Virus record (IMG/VR): IMGVR_UViG_3300009526_001889
Coordinates: 1 to 26,284 of that record
DNA length: 26,284 nt
Reading direction: 5' to 3' (one strand)
Source of the DNA: a virus
How positions within the stretch are numbered: the stretch's first letter is position 1; each line of letters opens with the position of its first letter. Below, piece after piece: positions 21,529-26,284 of this stretch. A model generated the notes under the pieces. That model had not been told where the DNA came from. It ran no database searches and saw only the letters and a list, made by a program, of their open reading frames with translations. The translations under genes and the position numbers were made by a program.

Positions 21529-23077
21529 CGTCATCTCCTATTTCATCATCTTCTTCTGGTCCTTTAAGTGGTTCGTTGTTAATACCACTGTTTGGTTCTA
21601 AATTTACCCCACCGTCTTCAGGTTCGATTCCAGCCTCTGTGTTTATTTCTTTTCTCATTTCTTCCATTTCATAATCAGTCATCCTTAAAACGTTTTTATT
21701 AACCCAAGATTTAGAAAAGAATGTTCCAATATAACTTTCTATTGCTCCAAGTTGGTCTATTTTTTCTCTTAATAATTCTGCAGCTTTTAATTCTGCAAAA
21801 TGACCATCTTGCATAAAGTCATATTGTATATGCTCTTTAATTGAAGTCCACTCATTAATATTTATAACACCCTTTAAAACTAATTGTGTTTTTAATATGT
21901 CATTAAATAATGGTGTAAACTTTTTTCTTATTCTTTGAACGAACTTAGTAAACTTTAATTCGTCTCTAGTAATTTCCGTTGAACGACCTAAAGAAAAGCT
22001 TTGTTCTGCTTCTAATCTTGAAATAGGAACATTCAAAGAACGATAAAGTTTTCTTTGGAAATAAATGATATCATCTATCTCACCTAGATTTGAACCACCA
22101 GGCAATGTTGATATCTCTGTTCCTCTTCCACCTTCTCGTCTTGGTAACCAAAAATCTTCTAGCATTGACATATGATTTCTGTCATCTCTAATTTCACCAG
22201 TCTTTGCATCATAAACTAATTTGTTACGATATCTTTGCATAACATCCTTTAGATATTGTTCTGCTTTTACTTTTGGAAGATTACCCACATCAATGTAAAA
22301 TATTCTTCTTTCTGGTGCTCTTGATATTCTGTAAATAACTAAAGAATCTTCAATCATTCTTAATTGATTGACAGGTTTAATTGCTTTTTGTAAGTATGAT
22401 AAAACAAGATTTTTGTTTGCATCAACTAAACCAGAAGGTACATAAGTTACTGCATCAGGTGAGATACGAATACCTTGAGTACCATTTAAGTTTACACCTT
22501 TTTCGTTGTAAACATAATAGTCAGCAGTTCCAGCAATTAAGTCTGGGCCTGTTCCTCTATTTGGTTTCTTCTTTACTTCTTTAACTTTTTTAATTTTTCT
22601 TGGGTCTATGTATCTAAGTTCTACAATACCAAGTTTAGGATTTTTTGTATCAATTACTTTATGATAATATAATCGACCATCAACATACCATCTTCTAAAA
22701 ATGTCATGTCCTTTTACATCAAAATCTAAAAGTGATAATGTTTCATCAAAACACTTTCTTATTTCATCTTTAACATTTTTTTTATAAGGTAGTTGGTCAA
22801 GTATAATAGAAACTGCTTGGTCTCTCTCATTTGAAATAATTGATTCGTTAACGATATCTTCTATCGCACTGTCACATTCAGGTTGTTGGGATACTTCACG
22901 ATATCGTTTGACTAAGTCATATTCACTTTTGTCTCTTCCGTCTGTATCTAATACAGTTGCGAAGTGACCTCCACCTGATATTTCGACTGTGCCGTCATCA
23001 GGTGAAGGTTGTGTGAATTTCTGAACGCTATCGCTGTCTTTAATTCTTTCGAATTTAAATCCGAATAATTCTGCCAT
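21518..23077 (-). CDS. gp20: gp20 portal protein
   Basis: A 519-aa portal protein (T4 gp20: 524), the dodecameric DNA gate at the unique capsid vertex and nucleator of prohead assembly. Typical blocks: QPECDSAIEDIVNESI, RRWYVDGRLYYHKVID, LRYIDPRKIKKVK, MIEDSLVIYRISRAPERRIF, DFWLPRREGGRGTEISTLPG and LNVPISRLEAEQSFSLGRST. The C-terminus is acidic. AGGAG and a late promoter lie just upstream. Confidence 0.96.
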   Translation of the reverse strand: MAELFGFKFERIKDSDSVQKFTQPSPDDGTVEISGGGHFATVLDTDGRDKSEYDLVKRYREVSQQPECDSAIEDIVNESIISNERDQAVSIILDQLPYKKNVKDEIRKCFDETLSLLDFDVKGHDIFRRWYVDGRLYYHKVIDTKNPKLGIVELRYIDPRKIKKVKEVKKKPNRGTGPDLIAGTADYYVYNEKGVNLNGTQGIRISPDAVTYVPSGLVDANKNLVLSYLQKAIKPVNQLRMIEDSLVIYRISRAPERRIFYIDVGNLPKVKAEQYLKDVMQRYRNKLVYDAKTGEIRDDRNHMSMLEDFWLPRREGGRGTEISTLPGGSNLGEIDDIIYFQRKLYRSLNVPISRLEAEQSFSLGRSTEITRDELKFTKFVQRIRKKFTPLFNDILKTQLVLKGVININEWTSIKEHIQYDFMQDGHFAELKAAELLREKIDQLGAIESYIGTFFSKSWVNKNVLRMTDYEMEEMRKEINTEAGIEPEDGGVNLEPNSGINNEPLKGPEEDDEIGDDDEQ

Positions 23078-23098
23078 AATATTTACTCCTATACGCTT

Positions 23099-23106
23099 TA
23101 TTTATA
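23099..23106 (-). promoter_or_regulatory. Late promoter of gp20
   Basis: Exact TATAAATA on the minus strand, 22 nt before the portal ATG, and touching the stem-loop that follows gp19. Confidence 0.7.
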
Positions 23107-23124
23107 AGAGGCTGTAAGCCTCCT
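23106..23124 (-). other. Stem-loop after gp19, adjoining the gp20 promoter
   Basis: On the minus strand AGGAGGC and GCCTCTT pair (one G-U) around TTACA, 4 nt after the gp19 stop. The following TTATAAATA is not a full U-run, so termination would be weak. It may protect the 3' end of the sheath/tube mRNA or lower read-through before the portal promoter. Confidence 0.5.
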
Positions 23125-23128
23125 AAAT

Positions 23129-23671
23129 TTAACTTAGAGTGAAAGCATTAAGACCTTGAGATACAAAGTGTTGATATCTCCATGTGACTTCAAATTCCTC
23201 AATAGCATTTGTTGTTTCATATGACAAGTCAATCTGTGCGATTGTCTGTGGATATGCGTTAACAAATCTATATGTTTTTAGAATTGTGTCGTCTCTGTCT
23301 AATTGCTCTACTGTCAAATCAGTTTGATAGTCACCAAGTTCTGTAACACCAGTGTTACTTGCAAGGTCATTGATTCCGTTCATCCAACGTTCAATTGCAT
23401 TCCTTACAGAAAAGTCTGTATCATTAATGAATGTAGTTGACCATGTTTCGAACTCTCTATCACCTGCGATGTAGATGTTTCTTCCTCTGAAAGGTACAGG
23501 TATCTCGCCAAGTGTTTGACCTGGTAAGTTTGATGCCTTTGCTAAGAATGAAGACTTTCTTGTATCTAATCCAATTGCGATACCTGGTGGTGGTGTTATA
23601 GTTACTCTAAATTGGTTGGCTCTTGCGCCAGCACCAATCATATTTGCTTTAAAGTCATCTATGTTTGCCAT
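23129..23671 (-). CDS. gp19: gp19 tail tube protein
   Basis: A 180-aa tail tube monomer (T4 gp19: 163). NQFRVTITPP, NLPGQTLGEIPVPFRG, DREFETWSTTFIND and RNAIERWMNGIND are family landmarks. The gene follows the sheath with a TAATG one-base overlap and an AGGAG inside the gp18 3' end, as expected for two proteins made in equal amounts. The C-terminus ends FTLS. Confidence 0.94.
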   Translation of the reverse strand: MANIDDFKANMIGAGARANQFRVTITPPPGIAIGLDTRKSSFLAKASNLPGQTLGEIPVPFRGRNIYIAGDREFETWSTTFINDTDFSVRNAIERWMNGINDLASNTGVTELGDYQTDLTVEQLDRDDTILKTYRFVNAYPQTIAQIDLSYETTNAIEEFEVTWRYQHFVSQGLNAFTLS

Positions 23672-25680
23672 TATACTGCTCCTGCCACTTCAGTAAACGC
23701 TACACCAGTTCTTGTTGCAACGAAGTTTAATTGAATGAAGTTGATAGCTCTTGCAGGTTTAACAAAAATATCTGCAACGAATTCATTTCTATCAATGACT
23801 TCGCCAGTGTTATTTGTTGCATCTGCTACTACAGAAAAGTCTGTAATTCCTCTTCTACCTTGAACATCTCTTAGGAAAGGTTCTACTAATCCTCTAAACT
23901 GAGCTCTTGTAAATTCGTCATTGAATTCAAAGAGTTGGAATTTAGCGGCAGTAGCTACTGCTTTTTCTAACAAGATAAACAATCTTCTAACATTGATTCT
24001 ATCAAATGCTGAGGGTTGTGATAATGCTGTCTTGTCTCCGAATAAAAGCACACCTTGACCTGGTTGATTGATAACTGGGTTTACTCTTCCTCTGTACAAT
24101 CTATCTCTTTCAGATTGATTTGGATTGAAAGCAAGTTTAACTGCTCCTCTAATTCTACCTCTGTTATATCCAGCAGGTGAAAAGAAAGAATCAGCAACTT
24201 GGTCTGTTCTTGCACAGGTACCAGCGACATCACCATTTAATGGTACAAATCTGAAAGTATCATTATACTTGTCGTACATGTACTTGTAACCAGAATCTAA
24301 AACCATGAAAGATGAACTTGGAAGTGTATCAGCATCAGTTGTAACATTGTCTGCTTGTGATGTTGAATCTGTTACTCCAACTACTGCACCTCTTCTAGGT
24401 GAAACAAAACATAAACAATCTTTTCTAGCTGTTACAATGTCGTTAAGCATTGTTGCATGAGTAGTGACGCCTGCTGTAGTATCAGCAACGATTGATGATG
24501 GTCCACCTAAGATTAAGTTTACATCTTCTAATGCGTCATCTTGGAATTTCTCATAAGCAATTTGAATTTCCCCAGCAGTAACAGCATAATCGTCTGTTCC
24601 ACCAGTTAAAGTTCCAGCATCAACTCCAATAACATTTGTAAATGCAGTTGTGCCTGTAAGATTTGTTCCCCAATTGGTACCACCTGAAATGTGGTCAGTC
24701 CAATAAATTTGAGTTGAATTAGCGTAAAGAAAATCTGGGTAGTAAATTGATGAACCTGATTCGTTCTTTGCGTTTGGATGCTTAGATAAGTTTCCGAAAC
24801 TTTCGATAACTGAACTAGTTCTTCCACCTGCGGCTGTATTTGAAAAACCTGTTACTGAACCGTCTGTATCATAAACAACAACATGTAATTCATCATTTGT
24901 TCCTCTTTGATTTGATGACGCATATGTTGAAGTACCTGGGGCACCGTTAAATAAGTCATAAAATCTCCAACGTCTTTTGATGTATGAGTTGTCAGGTATG
25001 GTATTATGAACACCACCACCATTTGGATTATCTTTTTGTCTAATTGTTAATGTGTCTGTTGAAATAGAAACGACTTCATATTCTTTACCATTTTCGCCAG
25101 TTACAGGTGTTGTACCGGTTGAATCTGAAAAGAATGAAATTAAATCGCCAACATTAATTACATTGTTTGCTAAATCTGCATCATCAACTGCAATTGTTGT
25201 TGAACCTGCAGCATCTTCTCCAACTGTTAAGTTAGAACCTGATAATACTTGTTCGTATGCTGTTGCACTTGGGCAAAGCGAAACTCCTAGTGAGTTACCC
25301 CATGTTCCAGCAGTTCTTGCAGCCCATTCGCCGTGTGAACCTTGACCTGTTGAAAATGAGTTTAAGTAGTGGTCTGTGTCTCTTATTAAGATACCACTGT
25401 TTGCTCCAGCGTTTACAATACCTGATGCAGCTCTTACAACCTTTAAGGAGTTTGTATAACCTAAAAAGTTTGCAGCTGTAAAGAATGTTTCAAAGTTACT
25501 ACTATTTGGTTTACCAAATAACTTAACTAATTCTTCTTCACTTGATACTGTCGTTACACTAGAAACAGGGCCTTTTTCAAATGCACCTGCGATTGCACCA
25601 ATAGATGTTGCAACGGAAGGTACCACATTAGTTAAATCGACTTCTCTTACCTGTACGCCAGGTGATACTAGAAATGCCAT
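23671..25680 (-). CDS. gp18: gp18 contractile tail sheath protein
   Basis: A 669-aa sheath protein (T4 gp18: 659). The N-terminus FLVSPGVQVREVDLTN and GAIAGAFEKGP are typical. The middle, variable, surface-exposed part (about 90-400) is rich in Thr, Gly and Asp. The conserved C-terminal domain has AFNPNQSERDRLY, INVRRLFILLEKAV, FEFNDEFTRAQF and FLRDVQGRRGI. AAGGAG precedes the ATG and a late promoter lies 53 nt upstream. Confidence 0.96.
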   Translation of the reverse strand: MAFLVSPGVQVREVDLTNVVPSVATSIGAIAGAFEKGPVSSVTTVSSEEELVKLFGKPNSSNFETFFTAANFLGYTNSLKVVRAASGIVNAGANSGILIRDTDHYLNSFSTGQGSHGEWAARTAGTWGNSLGVSLCPSATAYEQVLSGSNLTVGEDAAGSTTIAVDDADLANNVINVGDLISFFSDSTGTTPVTGENGKEYEVVSISTDTLTIRQKDNPNGGGVHNTIPDNSYIKRRWRFYDLFNGAPGTSTYASSNQRGTNDELHVVVYDTDGSVTGFSNTAAGGRTSSVIESFGNLSKHPNAKNESGSSIYYPDFLYANSTQIYWTDHISGGTNWGTNLTGTTAFTNVIGVDAGTLTGGTDDYAVTAGEIQIAYEKFQDDALEDVNLILGGPSSIVADTTAGVTTHATMLNDIVTARKDCLCFVSPRRGAVVGVTDSTSQADNVTTDADTLPSSSFMVLDSGYKYMYDKYNDTFRFVPLNGDVAGTCARTDQVADSFFSPAGYNRGRIRGAVKLAFNPNQSERDRLYRGRVNPVINQPGQGVLLFGDKTALSQPSAFDRINVRRLFILLEKAVATAAKFQLFEFNDEFTRAQFRGLVEPFLRDVQGRRGITDFSVVADATNNTGEVIDRNEFVADIFVKPARAINFIQLNFVATRTGVAFTEVAGAV

Positions 25681-25732
25681 GGGTTGTCTCCTTTTAAATG
25701 ATTTAATATATCATTATTTCTTTATACACGTT

Positions 25733-25740
25733 TATTTATA
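25733..25740 (-). promoter_or_regulatory. Late promoter of gp18
   Basis: Exact TATAAATA on the minus strand, 53 nt before the sheath ATG. It is divergent from the plus-strand late box at 25783-25790, with 42 bp between them. Confidence 0.68.
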
Positions 25741-25782
25741 GTTTTTTATTTTTCACAACGCCATTTTTATAGACCGATTGTA

Positions 25783-25790
25783 TATAAATA
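25783..25790 (+). promoter_or_regulatory. Late promoter of the plus-strand gene
   Basis: Exact TATAAATA on the plus strand, 5 nt before the ATG at 25796. Transcription would begin at or near the start codon, giving a nearly leaderless mRNA. Confidence 0.5.
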
Positions 25791-25795
25791 AGATT

Positions 25796-26092
25796 ATGCA
25801 ATCACACTATGACAAATATAAAGAAACTATCAAGAAAGTGGCAAGACGACACTATAATAAACGTGTATCTTGGTTAAATTCCCACTTATCCGATAAATCT
25901 TGTATCAATTGTGGTGAATCTGAAACTATATGTCTCAAATTCTATCCAAATGATTCAGAAATTCGCAAAAAATCAAAAACTACTGCAATTAATGGTCAAA
26001 GAGACGAAATTTTAACTCTCATAGACAGTTCAAAAGTTCTTTGTCATAATTGTTGGATTAAATTAGATAGTGATTTAATCGAACTTATTTAG
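25796..26092 (+). CDS. Degenerate HNH-like zinc-ribbon protein
   Basis: A 98-aa protein and the only plus-strand gene of the window. A basic N-terminal helix (KYKETIKKVARRHYNKRVSW) leads to C36xxC39 and C83xxC86, the zinc pairs of an HNH nuclease. Between them CLKFYPNDSE stands where HNH proteins have an F-H-H-x-D type strand, and Trp87 follows the last Cys where His is usual, so the catalytic histidines seem lost. No Shine-Dalgarno is seen before ATG 25796; an in-frame TTG at 25778 is the only earlier start. Its stop overlaps the gp17 stop tail to tail. It may be a decayed homing nuclease or a DNA-binding protein. Confidence 0.72.
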   Translation: MQSHYDKYKETIKKVARRHYNKRVSWLNSHLSDKSCINCGESETICLKFYPNDSEIRKKSKTTAINGQRDEILTLIDSSKVLCHNCWIKLDSDLIELI

Positions 26093-26284
26093 TCATCTCT
26101 AGGAATTACAACTGTCGACCACTGACTTCCGTATTCTGTACTTTCATACGGGTCATTTAAACCATCATCTACAAATCCAAAAGGTGACATATCAGATTCT
26201 AATTGATTTTGTGTTTCAGAATACATTTTAGCACGAATATTCATATCTGTTAACTCTTTAAAGTATGTTTGGTCACATGCCCAA
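26089..26284 (-). CDS. gp17: gp17 terminase large subunit, C-terminal fragment
   Basis: The last 64 codons of a gene entering from the right edge. The visible tail (WACDQTYFKELTDMNIRAK, then SPFGFVDDGLND, ending VVIPRDD) resembles the C-terminal end of T4-type large terminases, where an aromatic W--Q-YF--LTD--IR segment precedes an acidic tail. Its place directly ahead of gp18 is the standard T4 order. The motor and nuclease domains lie outside the window. The stop (TAA at 26089-26091) overlaps the stop of the convergent plus-strand gene. Confidence 0.75.
   Translation of the reverse strand, partial: WACDQTYFKELTDMNIRAKMYSETQNQLESDMSPFGFVDDGLNDPYESTEYGSQWSTVVIPRDD

Noticed and set aside
21859-21866. 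Exact TATAAATA on the minus strand inside the portal gene
   Set aside because: It lies within codons for a conserved stretch and over 300 nt from the next start. In an AT-rich window a few chance copies of this 8-mer per strand are expected.

Overview
The window comes from an AT-rich T4-like myovirus (Straboviridae/Kyanoviridae-type, class Caudoviricetes). The protein set (a T4 head and tail block, uvsY/uvsW, gp55/gp47/gp46, phage CobS, Hsp20) looks most like marine T4-like phages such as cyanophages and pelagiphages. No host is proven by the sequence; a marine bacterial host (SAR11-like or cyanobacterial) is an inference from gene content and low GC. Every gene but one is on the minus strand, so the biological reading order runs from base 26284 to base 1.

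Structural block (26284 to 16025): the C-terminal end of the terminase large subunit gp17, one small plus-strand gene with a degenerate HNH/zinc-ribbon pattern, then sheath gp18, tube gp19, portal gp20, two small prohead-core candidates, a small beta-rich protein, protease gp21, scaffold gp22 with a long N-terminal extension, and major capsid gp23. A strong terminator with a UUCG tetraloop follows gp23. A second gp19-family protein and an unrecognised 206-aa protein come next. T4-type late promoters (TATAAATA) precede gp18, gp20, gp22 (two copies), the 206-aa gene and the plus-strand gene; gp23 has a one-mismatch variant.

Recombination and late-transcription block (15963 to 8974): uvsY, a class I methyltransferase, uvsW, a possible Sm-like protein, an acidic coiled-coil protein, late sigma factor gp55, nuclease gp47, a small membrane protein, gp46 and a tiny ORF. 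Most junctions are 4-nt ATGA overlaps, implying translational coupling. uvsY has a good sigma70-type promoter (TTGACA, 17 nt, TATATT), in keeping with early expression.

Accessory block (9008 to 4012): a radical SAM protein and a separate SPASM-like protein, a NodU/TobZ-family O-carbamoyltransferase, two tandem SGNH-like proteins and a UDP-glucose/GDP-mannose dehydrogenase-family protein. All but the last follow gp46 without a gap, so they probably share its mRNA. Together they look like a small pathway for modifying a sugar or another hydroxylated acceptor; the target could be cell-surface glycan, virion, or hydroxymethylated DNA. This is the most interesting part of the window.

Left end (3944 to 1): a MoxR-type AAA+ protein (phage CobS) paired with a VWA protein that also carries an HEVGH zincin-like motif, a 35-aa ORF, and the N-terminal part of an Hsp20 chaperone. 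The hsp20 promoter combines a TTGACA -35 box with a TATAAATA late box 18 nt away, inside an inverted repeat. I saw no tRNA, rRNA, CRISPR array or insertion sequence, and no gene-free stretch over 300 bases.
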